A stretch of 64,000 nt of DNA from Parashewanella spongiae (GTDB lineage Bacteria > Pseudomonadota > Gammaproteobacteria > Enterobacterales > Shewanellaceae): NCBI RefSeq assembly GCF_004358345.1, contig NZ_CP037952.1, positions 1,612,001 through 1,676,000 on the forward strand. The letters run 5' to 3'. Position numbers and translations under genes: made by a program. Numbering within the stretch: position 1 is the stretch's first letter; each line of letters starts with the position of its first letter. The notes beneath the pieces were generated by a model. That model saw only the letters and a program-made list of their open reading frames with translations. It searched no databases and was not told the DNA's origin. Of the stretch, positions 54,889 through 64,000 are shown piece after piece.

Positions 54889-54944
54889 TTTAGTGTCTCG
54901 ATCAAGCGTTGATCAAATTGAGTTTCTTGTCTTCAGCGCATTAT

Positions 54945-55178
54945 CCTAAAAACATCAGTTGAACGCTAAGTATATGAGTAACTGTTTGAGTCAATAAGAT
55001 GACTTTATCATCATGGCTTTCACTCAATGAGTGAAGTGCTCTACGCTCACAAGCTTGCTAAAATGGCTGCTATCTGCGTTGTAACTTTTGCAAGTAGAAT
55101 AACTGCTTGCTGCAAGCTACGCCTTACTATCAGCCATTTTTTCTACGCTTGAGAACGCAGTCAACTGATGTTTCTAGG
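54945..55178. repeat. Family B element (copy B6), left of intron 3
   Basis: CCTAAAAACATCAGTTGA to TCAACTGATGTTTCTAGG. It shares diagnostic bases with B1 (GAGTCAATAAGATGACTTTA). The left flank ATTAT does not match the TTCAA after intron 3. Confidence 0.85.
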
Positions 55179-57188
55179 GAGCGCCACGAAGCGCTTTATT
55201 CTGTTGCGGGATTTGTCTCAACGTATACGCAGCCAAGCGATTACATGGCCATAAACCAGAGACAGCAACGTTATTATTTATAATAAGTCCATCAGGTTGA
55301 AACGTACCTGACGGGATAATTACCAGTTCATCCCGAAATCTGACGGGCATGCATAATGGGTAACCGCTATGACATGAAGCCCTGTGACAAAGGCCTTGAA
55401 TAAAGGTTGAGATGCAATGTAGGCCGCAGCATCAAGCGAATTCAGTTAAGCGTCGTAAATCAAAAAATGAAGATGGGGAGTCTTTCCTAGTTGACGAACC
55501 CTGACACAAACAGAGAAGCAACTGGTAAATGCATCTGTTTGATCTTCCGGCGTAATATGAAGTGGCATGTATTGAAGGAAATAAAGTGAACGTGGGAGAG
55601 CCTGAGTGTTGGAAGGTAGTGACTTCCACTATCCGAATATAAGGTAAACCGAAATTTCAGATAGGACGCTCAGGCAGTCGGATGAGCCCATAGTACCGTT
55701 AACCGTGAAGACAACATAACTTCACATCAGGGAAGGGGCTCAGTGTTACACCCGTTTTTAACGTAACTTTTGAGGTGAAATTGCCATATGGCTAACACTC
55801 CAGTAAATATCAGAATATTACAGCGAAAACTTTACTTACGCTCAAAGCTTAACTCGGAGCTACGATTTTACAGCTTGTACGATAAACTCAGTCGCCTAGA
55901 TATACTCGAAGAAGCCTATCGACGATGCAAAGCCAATAAAGGCGGAGCAGGAATTGATGGCATCACATTCAGTTATCTAGAGCAGCAAAAGAAAGTCGTT
56001 GCGCTGTTAAAAGAAATTCAAACTCAATTACAACAGAAAAACTATCGACCTAGCCCAGTCAAACGAGTAGAAATACTCAAAGACAACGGCAAAACGCGGA
56101 AACTTGGGATCCCGATAATCAGTGACAGAATTGTGCAAATGGCGATGACAATAGTGATGCAACCCGTCTACGAACCTCATTTACATGAACACAGTTATGG
56201 CTACCGTCCATGTCGAAGCGCCCAGCAAGCGGTAAAAGTCATTGAAATGAGCCTAAAACAAGGCTACCAGCACGTACTCGATGCTGACTTGAGTGCCTAT
56301 TTCGATACCATCCCGCACGCTAAGTTGATGGCAAAAGTAGAAAGGCGAATAAGCGACAGCAGCTTTCTGAGTTTACTGAAAAGCTTTATCAAAGCGCCCA
56401 TCAGCATAGAGACGGTCAACGGGAAATGGCGAATAGAAGCAAGCCGATGTGGCACTCCGCAAGGCGGAGTTATCTCTCCACTACTGGCTAACATCTATCT
56501 CAACGATTTCTGTTTGAAAATACACGAAAAAACACCGTGTAAAATCGTTACCTATGCAGATGATTTTGTTGTACTTCATAAGCAAACCTACACACAAGAG
56601 CAACTGGACTGAATAACACAGCAATTAAGTGATGAAGGTCTGAAGCTAAATCAAAGTAAAACCCACTGTGTGGATATGGGAAAGCTGATGAATGAGTTTG
56701 ATTTCCTCGGTTTTAACTTTCAACGGATCACAGGCCTCATCAAAGGCACCAGTTACATCAAGATACAGGCGTCTAAGAAGAGCCAAACAAAGCTGAAAAA
56801 TAAAATCAGAGACATAGTGAAACACCGAACCTCAAATACACTTGGCGTACTGATAAATAAGGTTAATCAAGTTCTGAGGGGATGGAAACACTATTTTGGT
56901 GGGATAGGTTATCCCAGAGGTGTATTTTTCAGAATAAATGGATTTGTAGTAAACCGATTCTATCGATGGCATCGTCGCTTAAGTCAACGTCGAAGCAAGT
57001 ATCTATCACGAGGTGCTTACGAAAAATTACGCCAAGCTGGTCTTGAGTATTTACCCACGACAAGATGATAAGCAAAGTGAAGGAGCTGAGAGAAGTGTAA
57101 CAACAGAGCCGTGTGAGGGAAAACCTCATGCACGGAATCGAAGAGGGGCTGCTGGATAAGCGATAGCGAAGCCAGTAGCCTACTCTAC
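55179..57188 (+). mobile_element. Group II intron, copy 3 (2,010 bp, maturase broken)
   Basis: Same ends and length as the other copies and the same position at CTAGG of a family B element. Substitutions link it to copy 1. The ribozyme parts (domain V and VI) are intact, but the maturase gene has a nonsense codon, so splicing would need maturase from another copy. Confidence 0.88.
55788..57068 (+). pseudogene. ltrA: Group II intron reverse transcriptase/maturase with a nonsense mutation (copy 3)
   Basis: It is identical in plan to copy 1, but the Trp codon TGG in QEQLDWITQ is TGA at 56610-56612. This splits the protein after the YADDFVVL active site, so the thumb and maturase X domains are lost. 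Downstream the frame is open to the usual end. Only a few other substitutions are seen, so the mutation is recent. Confidence 0.92.
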
Positions 57189-57492
57189 TTCAAAGTACAA
57201 GTGAAATTGATGAAGACATAGTTATTACCGACATACAAAACTGTCGTTATTACATTGCTACGTTGAGACAGTTTTGCGTAGTAATTTGGAGACATACAAG
57301 CTCCCGAAGGGCAAGGCTAAAGGATTCCATTACTAGGTTACAAGTTTTTGAATTATCCCGACAAAAGCACTAAGTGCGTTGAACGCCAGTTTTGTATGGC
57401 GGCCGTTAGGGTATATAGTACTTCAAACTTGCGCCTTGTACTGAAATCCTTTAGCTCTTGCTGAGTGGGAAGTTAATTACTGTAATTGGTAT
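57189..57492. repeat. Right part of a family A element
   Basis: It starts TTCAAAGTACAAGTG, exactly where the left fragment at 23020-23070 stops, and ends TTAATTACTGTAATTGGTAT. Its last base is part of the stop codon of the FAH-family gene. Confidence 0.85.
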
Positions 57493-58151
57493 TACTTAAC
57501 AGATGTTGTTACCATAAAATAATCGTCAAGCTTGCCAGTTAATGTATCCCCTTTGGATAATACTCCGACGCCAGCTGGTGTGCCTGTAAGTACAATGTCA
57601 CCTGGAAGCAAGGTAAAATGGCAACTGGAGTATTGTACTAATGAAATGATATCTACAATCATATCTGTCGTTTTGCCATGCTGGCGAAGCTGACTGTTAA
57701 TTTCCAGTGTTATTTCTAACTCATTAAAAGCTTTAATATCGCCTGTATAAAATTGACTCGTGGGGCAGCTAGCATCAAATGCCTTGGCCTTCTCCCAAGG
57801 GTAGCCTTTGTCTTTGAGAGCTTTTTGAAGATCTCGATAGGTCAAATCTAAGGCCAGCCCAATACCACAGATAGCGGCCTCAGCCTCTTCTGAAGTTGCG
57901 TTTTTAAGCGTGTTTTTGATTAATACCGCAATTTCTAATTCATAGTGAAGTGGATAAGAAGCTTCTGAGGAGTTAATGTCGAACTCAAAAGGTGAAAAAG
58001 CGGTCGCAGGCTTTAAAAACAATAGTGGCTCATCTGGAACAGCATTATTGAGCTCCTTAGCATGTGCAACATAATTTCTGCCAACACATACTATTTTTCC
58101 GAGAGGAAGGTTTAGCTGGTTTCCGTTGGTGTCGGTATGTTGATAACGCAT
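57492..58151 (-). CDS. Fumarylacetoacetate hydrolase family protein (YcgM-like)
   Basis: This 219-residue protein has the FAH fold motifs CVGRNYVAHAKE, HYELEIAVLI (metal-binding Glu pair), ALDLTYRDLQ (metal Asp) and GDIVLTGTPAGVG. The family cleaves carbon-carbon bonds of beta-diketo acids, or decarboxylates oxaloacetate or acylpyruvates, using Mg or Mn. YcgM-type proteins have this length, so the gene is complete even though its stop codon joins a repeat. There is no operon partner. Confidence 0.9.
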   Translation of the reverse strand: MRYQHTDTNGNQLNLPLGKIVCVGRNYVAHAKELNNAVPDEPLLFLKPATAFSPFEFDINSSEASYPLHYELEIAVLIKNTLKNATSEEAEAAICGIGLALDLTYRDLQKALKDKGYPWEKAKAFDASCPTSQFYTGDIKAFNELEITLEINSQLRQHGKTTDMIVDIISLVQYSSCHFTLLPGDIVLTGTPAGVGVLSKGDTLTGKLDDYFMVTTSVK

Positions 58152-58177
58152 TAATAACTCCCTTTTTTTGTATTTAT

Positions 58178-58624
58178 AATTTGGACACGTACGCGCTTCA
58201 TAAAGGCAAGGCTAAAAGTTTTCATACTGTGTTGCAAGTTTTTGAATTATCCCGACAAAAGCACGAGGTGCGTTGAACGCCAGCTTTGTATGGCGGCCGT
58301 TAAGGGATATGGTACCGCAAACTTGAGCTTTGTACTGAAACCTTTTAACCTAGAAACATCAGTTGACTGCGTTCTCAAGCGTAGAAAAAATGGCTGATAT
58401 TAAGGCGTAGCTTGCAGCAAGTAGTTATTCTACTTGCAAAAGTTACAACGCAGATAGCAGCCATTTTAGCAAGCTTGTGAGCGTAGAGCATTTCACTCAT
58501 TGGGTGAAAACCATGATAATAAAATCATCTTATTGCTCAAACAGTTACTCATATACTCAGCGTTCAACTGATGTTTTTAGGTTTAACTCTTGCTGAGCGA
58601 GCAGTTAATTAATGTAATTGGTAT
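58178..58624. repeat. Family A fragment interrupted by family B element B7
   Basis: The A interior (AATTTGGACACG...) runs to 58348, then B7, then the A right end (58582-58624). TTTAA is duplicated around B7. The left end of A is missing. Confidence 0.8.
58349..58581. repeat. Family B element (copy B7), inverted orientation, no intron
   Basis: CCTAGAAACATCAGTTGA to TCAACTGATGTTTTTAGG, flanked by TTTAA on both sides. The CTAGG end is unoccupied. Confidence 0.88.
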
Positions 58625-58626
58625 TA

Positions 58627-58938
58627 GGGTCTGTTGATCTTTCGTGATTTTTTGCAGCGATAAATTGGTTATTTTATGCAAGACAGAGTTTGTGAAGTTT
58701 GGTTATTATCGACATACAAAACTGTCGTTACTTCGTTTCCAAATAAGAAAACGATAACGCAGCACCTTTTATTTAGAAAGAGCGACCAATTTACGCTCTC
58801 TCTTTTTTCGATGCTTTTGAGCATTCACTGTTCTGTGTTGTGACCAGCTCACTTAGATGGCTAAGCATCACTGCTCACGCCTTGAACAGATAAATGCTCA
58901 AATAGCACAAAATTTAATCCTGAAAGATCAACAGACCC
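58627..58938. repeat. Family C inverted-repeat element (312 bp), inverted copy
   Basis: GGGTCTGTTGATCTTTCGTG to GAAAGATCAACAGACCC flanked by TA. It is reversed relative to the copies at 22633 and 34753, and joined directly to the end of a family A element. Confidence 0.88.
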
Positions 58939-58943
58939 TAATA

Positions 58944-59402
58944 TTAAAATTGGTAGCCAATTTGAAGCAATGCTCCAGACTCTATTCCATCTTGTCCGTC
59001 GCCTCCAGTAATGGTTACGCCTAAATTAGTGCCTGATTCACCAATACCGTTAAAAAAGTAATGGTAGCCAATGCCTGCACCGTAAAGTGCTTTGCGATCA
59101 CCGTAATTGGTTTTAGTACCAACGATACCTACATATAAGCCGAGCCCATGGTTTACAGTTTGTGACTCGAAAATGTCACTTTTTATCCAGCCCACTCCAA
59201 CACCACATGTTTCTCCGTATACATTGGAATAACTGACACAACCGACAGAAAGGTGTTTCATTTCGGTATTAGATTGTTTGGTGATGTTGATTCCAATACC
59301 AGCATATAAACTCCCAAGACCAGCGCCGAAAGAAACTTTATCATTTGCTGAAGATGTTGATGCAAAAAGTAATGCAGATATGAGGATGATGTTATTTTTC
59401 AA
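58944..59402 (-). CDS. Small exported beta-rich protein (outer-membrane-like)
   Basis: I choose TTG 59402 as start because AAGGAA lies 7 bases upstream and the next ~19 residues (KNNIILISALLFASTSSA) form a signal peptide; the frame is open upstream but that part looks non-coding. The mature protein of about 134 residues alternates short Gly-rich strands (FGAGLGSLYAGIGINI, GLGLYVGIVG, YGAGIGYHYFF) and ends with Phe (IGYQF), typical of small outer-membrane barrels. The family is not recognised. Confidence 0.62.
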   Translation of the reverse strand: MKNNIILISALLFASTSSANDKVSFGAGLGSLYAGIGINITKQSNTEMKHLSVGCVSYSNVYGETCGVGVGWIKSDIFESQTVNHGLGLYVGIVGTKTNYGDRKALYGAGIGYHYFFNGIGESGTNLGVTITGGDGQDGIESGALLQIGYQF

Positions 59403-59569
59403 GAAAGTGTTCCTTACTTCTTTAAAGGTAAAACGGGAATTGATTATAGCATCACTGGTTCTATGAATGGATTTATAAAGCATAATTAACTTGTTTAAAA
59501 GCTTAAAAAAGTTAAGTTTGTTTTCAGTTATTCACTTCTTTTAATCTCAATATATTTAAAAGGTTTTAA

Positions 59570-61087
59570 ATGATACCTTGCAGCTTTAGCACTTTTAATG
59601 AAAGTTTTGATGATAAATTGAGTGGTCAGCAGTTAGAACAGCCAAATAATAGCAGTCGAGAAATCACTAATGAAAACCATGCATCACGCCTTGAGCTTCC
59701 CTTTGTTGATGCCATAGAGTTTTCACAACCAGTTTCATCTCGGTCTAGTTTACTAAATGTTTATGATATTCAAGAACATAAATCTGTTTCTGAAAGTCTA
59801 AATGACTGGTTAAACGCTCGTGAAGAAGGGGGCTGTGCGTCCGTCAGTGGGGGATCACCAAGTTGTGATAATAAAGAAATAAAAGAAACTACTCCCTTTC
59901 AATTATCTAATAATCATACAGGTGACATTCCAGTTAATGAAACACATTTACTAAATGTTTATGATATTCAAGAATATCAATCTGTTTCTGAAAGTCTAAG
60001 TGACTGGTTAAGCGCTAGTGAAGATGGGGATTGTGCGTCCGTCAGTGAGGGATCACCAAGTTGTGATAATAAAGAAATAAAAGAAACTACTCCCTTTCAG
60101 TTGTCTAGTAATTATACCGCTGATAGTCCAGTTCCTGAAACACATGCCAACGAAAATGATACAGAGCCTCAACCTTCAAAGGGACTGAGAAGAGCAACGC
60201 CGCGCAAGAGAGAAAGACCCGCAAAATTAAATGATTTCCTATTTGACAGTGACCTTGGGGTTAAGAAAGCAAAACCTAATAAAAGGGAAAACACAATAGC
60301 AACTCGATTAGAAGCAGAAAGTGGCGCCAAAAAAGTTACTGACTCAACTTTTAGTAACGAAACAGAGAAAACACTTATCACTCCTAAAAATCCAAAAAAG
60401 AAAGTAATCCGAGGTAAAGGGATTCCATTAAATGTAGTCATGACATACCAAGAAGCGAAGGAGTATGTTCAAGCTAAAGATATAAAGAGCTTACCAAAGC
60501 TTAAGGCTTATCTTACAAAGCACCCTGCTGTGCAAATACCTAAAGTACCGGATATGTATTGGAAGAAAGAATGGGAAGGATGTTATAAATTCTTCGGTAC
60601 AAAGCCTAATAAGTTTGAAAGTACTGTTACCTTTGAAGAATGCATTGATCTATTCAGAGAAAAACAACTCAAAACATCTAAAGGTTGGTTAGAATACGTG
60701 CGGGAAGCAAACAAAACAAGACCTCAAGAGAGCCGGTTGCCTTCAAAACCAAACATATATTTTTCAGATCGTTGCTCCAGTTGGAGTGAGTTTGCAGCCT
60801 CAGCACGCCTAGAAGGCTATGATGTAAATCAAGCAAGAATTAAAAGTTTATCGGCAACGAAAGATCCAGAGCTTGATAGATTACCCGTTTTGGATTATGA
60901 GAAACATAAAATCGTTGCAAGAAATTGTCTAGTCAAAAATCAAATTGGTTGGGAAGCGTTTGTAGAAGATTGTAGTTATCGACCCCAAGCTTTTGAAGGT
61001 TATAGAATTGTTTGTAGGGTTAAAGATTATTTTTCTAAGAGTGGTGAATGGCAAGGCTGGGACAATTTTTGGGGAGAGGGGAACTGA
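59570..61087 (+). CDS. Hypothetical protein with a 66-residue duplication and three integrase-repeat-like modules
   Basis: Residues 61-126 and 127-192 are an almost exact tandem duplication starting LLNVYDIQE. A basic linker (about 195-285, RRATPRKRERPAK) follows. The C-terminal half has three modules of ~60-75 residues: MTYQEAKEYVQ...PDMYWKKEWEG, VTFEECIDLFR...PNIYFSDRCSSW and LDYEKHKIVAR...VKDYFSKSGEWQGW. They resemble the short repeats found beside phage integrase domains and in large algal proteins, which may bind DNA; this is tentative. No integrase domain, signal peptide or membrane helix is present. The gene is convergent with pfaD. Confidence 0.65.
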   Translation: MIPCSFSTFNESFDDKLSGQQLEQPNNSSREITNENHASRLELPFVDAIEFSQPVSSRSSLLNVYDIQEHKSVSESLNDWLNAREEGGCASVSGGSPSCDNKEIKETTPFQLSNNHTGDIPVNETHLLNVYDIQEYQSVSESLSDWLSASEDGDCASVSEGSPSCDNKEIKETTPFQLSSNYTADSPVPETHANENDTEPQPSKGLRRATPRKRERPAKLNDFLFDSDLGVKKAKPNKRENTIATRLEAESGAKKVTDSTFSNETEKTLITPKNPKKKVIRGKGIPLNVVMTYQEAKEYVQAKDIKSLPKLKAYLTKHPAVQIPKVPDMYWKKEWEGCYKFFGTKPNKFESTVTFEECIDLFREKQLKTSKGWLEYVREANKTRPQESRLPSKPNIYFSDRCSSWSEFAASARLEGYDVNQARIKSLSATKDPELDRLPVLDYEKHKIVARNCLVKNQIGWEAFVEDCSYRPQAFEGYRIVCRVKDYFSKSGEWQGWDNFWGEGN

Positions 61088-61135
61088 ATAAAAAAGGAGA
61101 CAAAATGCCTCCCAATTTTCATAAAAGCCGCAAGA

Positions 61136-62758
61136 TTATTCTACCTGCCAGCGTTGCAGCTCGACAGGAATATGAGCGCCTTGAGACTGCAACAAATTAA
61201 TCCTTGCTTGGTAGGCGGCGCCAACCATTAAATGTTTCGCTAAATCAGCCGCGTTTCGTGATTTGTAATCATCTAAATAACTGCCTTTTGCCCACGCATT
61301 AAACGCGCCTAAAGCAGGGCCTGCCCATATTTGATAATCCATTTCGCGGCCTGATTCACCGGTGTTTGACCAACGGCTCGACAAACCTAAATACCATCTA
61401 AAAATTAGTGCCATTTTTCGCTTAGGGTTATCTAAAGCACGCTCGATTTGTTTTGGATCACGTTCGTTAAAATGGGTAACAGTCCCAGCCCAAATTTCTT
61501 CTAATGGCGCTCTGAAAACTTGCTGTTCAAGCTTGCGTTTTTCGTCTGCGGGAATCGCTTCAATAGAGTCATATCGAGTATATATCTCGTAAAGTTTATT
61601 CGCGCGCATTGGAAATAAGGTGCCACGTTTCACCACTTGTAATTTTACGCCCATTTCAAACATGTCTGCGGCGGGAGCCATGGTCACATCAGCCATTTCA
61701 GTAGTCGAAAGCAGCTTGCGAGTATGCTCGCTTGCACCAGCTTCAATGCAAGTTTGATTAATGGAACCTGTAACAATGTAAGCCGCGCCCATAGTGAATG
61801 CTGCGAGTGCAGCGTCAGGTGTGCCAATGCCACCTCCAGCGCCAACACGAAGTGGTACAGGGTACTGGTATTGAGCTTGCATTTTATCTTTTAACGCCAA
61901 TAAAGTCGGTAAGAGTGTTACTAATGGGCGATTGTCTGTGTGGCCACCGGAATCAGCTTCTGCGGTAATGTCATCAGCCATTGGGACTTGTAATGCCATT
62001 TTCATTTGTTCTTGGCTGATCAAACCTTGGTCGACAAGCTTAGTGAGCATTTTTTCGGGTGCGGGAGCCATAAAGTGTTTTGCTACTTCAGTGCGGCTGA
62101 CCTTGGCAATAACTCTATTATTAATTTGAATGTTCTTGTTCGCATCACGGCTTAAACCAGCGGCACGATAATACACAATTTGTGGTGTGAGCTTTAAAAA
62201 TGCTGATGCTTCAACAGTACGAACTTTATGTTTTAAAAATAATTCAACACTGCCACGCTCAAGTGCTGGTTCACTTGGACTGTGAATTAAGTTAAATGCA
62301 TAAGGGCCATTCGGCAATTCAGCTTGAATACGTTGAATGGCTGATTCGACACGGCTTGGGATCAAGCCTGCAGCGCCAAAAGAACATAAGATACCAGCTT
62401 TACCAAGTGCAATAACAAGTTCTTCAGACGAAATACCATTAGCCATCGCACCAGCATAATAGGCATATTTAACACCATGAACACGGCGAAAGTTATTGTC
62501 TCCCAAACTCTCTGTCCCTAATGCTGGAGCGTAGGCACTGACAGGGAACTCATCATCTTTGGTTTTATGGTTATCACTGACTACTTGAGCTTGTTGACTG
62601 ATCCCAAGACCTTTACTCGCTCGATTCACTAAGTAACAGGGTTGGTTGAGATCTTTCAGTGCTTTTTTTAGTGAGCTCGTTTCAAAACTCAAATTGGTCT
62701 TACGCACTTGCCACGGCCATGGGCTGAGTTTGTTGTTAGTATCTAATTGAATGCTCAT
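61136..62758 (-). CDS. pfaD: PfaD enoyl reductase of the polyunsaturated fatty acid synthase
   Basis: This 540-residue FMN-dependent enzyme has the 2-nitropropane dioxygenase-like barrel with the motifs CSFGAAGLIPSRVESAI, NLIHSPSEPALERGSVELFL, ADSGGHTDNRPL and GAGGGIGTPDAALAAFTMGA. The C-terminal extension ends in RWYLGLSSRWSNTGE, typical of PfaD. PfaD reduces the enoyl intermediates during EPA or DHA synthesis by the PfaA-PfaB-PfaC-PfaD complex. It starts 3 bases after pfaC ends, so the two are cotranscribed. Length is normal. Confidence 0.95.
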   Translation of the reverse strand: MSIQLDTNNKLSPWPWQVRKTNLSFETSSLKKALKDLNQPCYLVNRASKGLGISQQAQVVSDNHKTKDDEFPVSAYAPALGTESLGDNNFRRVHGVKYAYYAGAMANGISSEELVIALGKAGILCSFGAAGLIPSRVESAIQRIQAELPNGPYAFNLIHSPSEPALERGSVELFLKHKVRTVEASAFLKLTPQIVYYRAAGLSRDANKNIQINNRVIAKVSRTEVAKHFMAPAPEKMLTKLVDQGLISQEQMKMALQVPMADDITAEADSGGHTDNRPLVTLLPTLLALKDKMQAQYQYPVPLRVGAGGGIGTPDAALAAFTMGAAYIVTGSINQTCIEAGASEHTRKLLSTTEMADVTMAPAADMFEMGVKLQVVKRGTLFPMRANKLYEIYTRYDSIEAIPADEKRKLEQQVFRAPLEEIWAGTVTHFNERDPKQIERALDNPKRKMALIFRWYLGLSSRWSNTGESGREMDYQIWAGPALGAFNAWAKGSYLDDYKSRNAADLAKHLMVGAAYQARINLLQSQGAHIPVELQRWQVE

Positions 62759-62761
62759 TTA

Positions 62762-64000
62762 TTATATTTCCTTCGTCTCAGCCTCTGTGATGCAAATTGC
62801 GATATCACTGAGTTCATAAATTCGTAAACCATCTTTGCTTAAGCTGGCATCACCGACGACGACAACTTGTTTATCTTCGGTTCGTATCTCAGTGATGTGT
62901 ACATCCAATGACATTTGCTTATTATGTGGCGTAATTTGGCCGCGATACTTCCACTTGATATTCGATAGTATCTGCCCGAATCTAGGGTTGGAATAGCCTG
63001 CCCCAAGATCTTTTTCGATTGCAAAGGTTTGCATCAACTCGATAATTGCTTCCACACCTAAAGAGCCCGGCATAACGGGATCTTGATGAAAATGAAATTG
63101 AAAGAACCAATCACTTGGGTCGACGGTGCGTTCAGCGTAAAGGTAACCTAGTTTTGCTTTGCCGCCATTGCTTACAATGTCTACTTTATCAATAAAATTA
63201 AGCTGACCGCCAGCCAGCCTATAATGCGGCTTGTTGGCTGGTGGATTGAAGCTGCGAACCGTTTTATCGAGCAGGTTTATTTGGCAATCTGCTTTAATGC
63301 CATTTTCGATGTGCCAAGCTTGTTTAACTTGGCCGTTATCTAGGCCTAGTTGATGGGTTAATGCTTGTTCTTTAAAGTAACCAAACACGGCCGTACCGCG
63401 GTAAAAAACTTCGCCATCTGTACTCAACTCAAAAGTGAAGTTTTGAATAATATTACTACCAGCAACAACAGTAGACAGTAACTTTGAGTCATTGACTATG
63501 GTTTTGCCTCGTAAGTCGACTTCACGCAATAAAGTTCCTGAGCCGTCCAGATTTCGGAAAAACAACTCATCTTTAGGGAACTTTAATGTGGTGCCCATAT
63601 AGGCAGATACAAAACCATTCGGTTGCAGTGAAATTTCCATTAACACTGAATAAGGCATCACGCTGTGATGGTTATTTTTAGCAAAATACCATGCATCAGT
63701 CGGTACTTCGTACTCAGCGATACAAGATGAAGCTTGCTTTAAATCTCCACGTTGTCCTTGAATATCGATCACTCGTGTAGTTAATTGCAAGTCGCCGCAA
63801 GGTGTACGAGGTGGTGTTAATTCTCGGTAAATATTAAATTCTGAACCAAAGCATTTCTCAATATCACCGGTGGCAAATTCAAACAAGTGATAGGGCGTAA
63901 ACGGCAATGAGTCTGGTTGTCTATTTGGGTAATCAACACAAATAGGCGCTTCAACATGCTGCAGTGGAATAACGCCTTTATTCTTTGGTGCGTTTAAGTC
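62762..64000 (-). CDS. pfaC: PfaC, polyunsaturated fatty acid synthase (C-terminal part)
   Basis: The frame is open from its stop to the right edge, so only the last 412 residues are seen. They contain FabA-like hotdog dehydratase sequence: the C-terminal domain has FHFHQDPVMPGSLGVEAIIELM, with the His and Asp of a FabA-type active site region. A preceding part (FDINSG-like APICVDYP...LPFTPYHLFEFATG) starts the previous hotdog. In PfaC two ketosynthase-like domains precede the tandem dehydratases that set the double-bond pattern. The pfaD gene follows immediately. The upstream pfaA and pfaB should lie outside the window. Confidence 0.93.
   Translation of the reverse strand, partial: DLNAPKNKGVIPLQHVEAPICVDYPNRQPDSLPFTPYHLFEFATGDIEKCFGSEFNIYRELTPPRTPCGDLQLTTRVIDIQGQRGDLKQASSCIAEYEVPTDAWYFAKNNHHSVMPYSVLMEISLQPNGFVSAYMGTTLKFPKDELFFRNLDGSGTLLREVDLRGKTIVNDSKLLSTVVAGSNIIQNFTFELSTDGEVFYRGTAVFGYFKEQALTHQLGLDNGQVKQAWHIENGIKADCQINLLDKTVRSFNPPANKPHYRLAGGQLNFIDKVDIVSNGGKAKLGYLYAERTVDPSDWFFQFHFHQDPVMPGSLGVEAIIELMQTFAIEKDLGAGYSNPRFGQILSNIKWKYRGQITPHNKQMSLDVHITEIRTEDKQVVVVGDASLSKDGLRIYELSDIAICITEAETKEI

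Noticed and set aside
25314-54944. Idea that the 25.3-54.9 kb segment is a circle integrated through the intron (Campbell-type)
   Set aside because: The outer flanks fit (TTCAA and the split A element), but the inner flanks TTAAA and ATTAT do not match, and the segment holds core genes pgi and tal; a multi-step rearrangement is more likely.
58064-58276. 70-codon plus-strand frame over the FAH gene start and the A repeat
   Set aside because: It is antisense to a well-supported gene and runs into repeat sequence.
1-64000. tRNA, rRNA and CRISPR loci
   Set aside because: I looked for cloverleaf CCA ends, rRNA consensus segments and short regular repeats with spacers and saw none that I could support.

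Overview
The window looks like the chromosome of a Shewanella-like gammaproteobacterium (Shewanellaceae; a sponge- or host-associated Parashewanella-type organism is my guess, not proven). The signs are an ExbB-ExbB-ExbD-TonB-TPR energy cluster, a DUF3545 protein, an RraB-type protein, and a pfaC-pfaD polyunsaturated fatty acid synthase end. Base composition is AT-rich.

Layout. 1-14.3 kb is ordinary core chromosome: TonB2-type energy transduction, a degenerate GGDEF protein, a DUF885 lipoprotein, a GNAT acetyltransferase, an S4-RraB fusion, a TSUP permease, sbcD-sbcC and a MepM-like M23 peptidase. 14.4-58.9 kb is a repeat-saturated accessory zone with core islands: BlaI/BlaR-type regulation, slyD, pgi-tal and an FAH-family hydrolase. 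It holds three 2,010-bp copies of one group II intron; complete or broken IS elements of the IS630, IS4, IS110, IS1, ISAzo13 and ISKra4 families plus an IS6-like remnant; and at least seven families of small non-coding inverted-repeat elements, here called A to H (F is only a dispersed inverted repeat). Many are nested in one another. 59-64 kb returns to chromosome-like genes, ending in pfaD and the 3' part of pfaC on the minus strand.

The accessory genes of most interest lie at 33.7-44.9 kb, all on the minus strand. They are a protein with a C-terminal CaaX box (C-I-V-M), two paralogous pentatricopeptide-like repeat proteins with an SMR-like C-terminus (an architecture best known from plant organelles), and a eukaryotic-type kinase fold lacking the catalytic Asp. 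Together they suggest a set of host-directed or RNA-directed eukaryote-like proteins. A large secreted Cys-rich protein at 48.9-52.0 kb may belong to the same lifestyle.

The best structural observation is that all three group II introns sit at exactly the same position: between the terminal CTAGG of a ~233-bp inverted-repeat element (family B) and the 5-bp target duplication of that element. A matching CCTAG exon-binding candidate lies inside the intron. The introns therefore appear to home to the end of a MITE. Flank comparison also shows that introns 2 and 3 have exchanged flanks by recombination.
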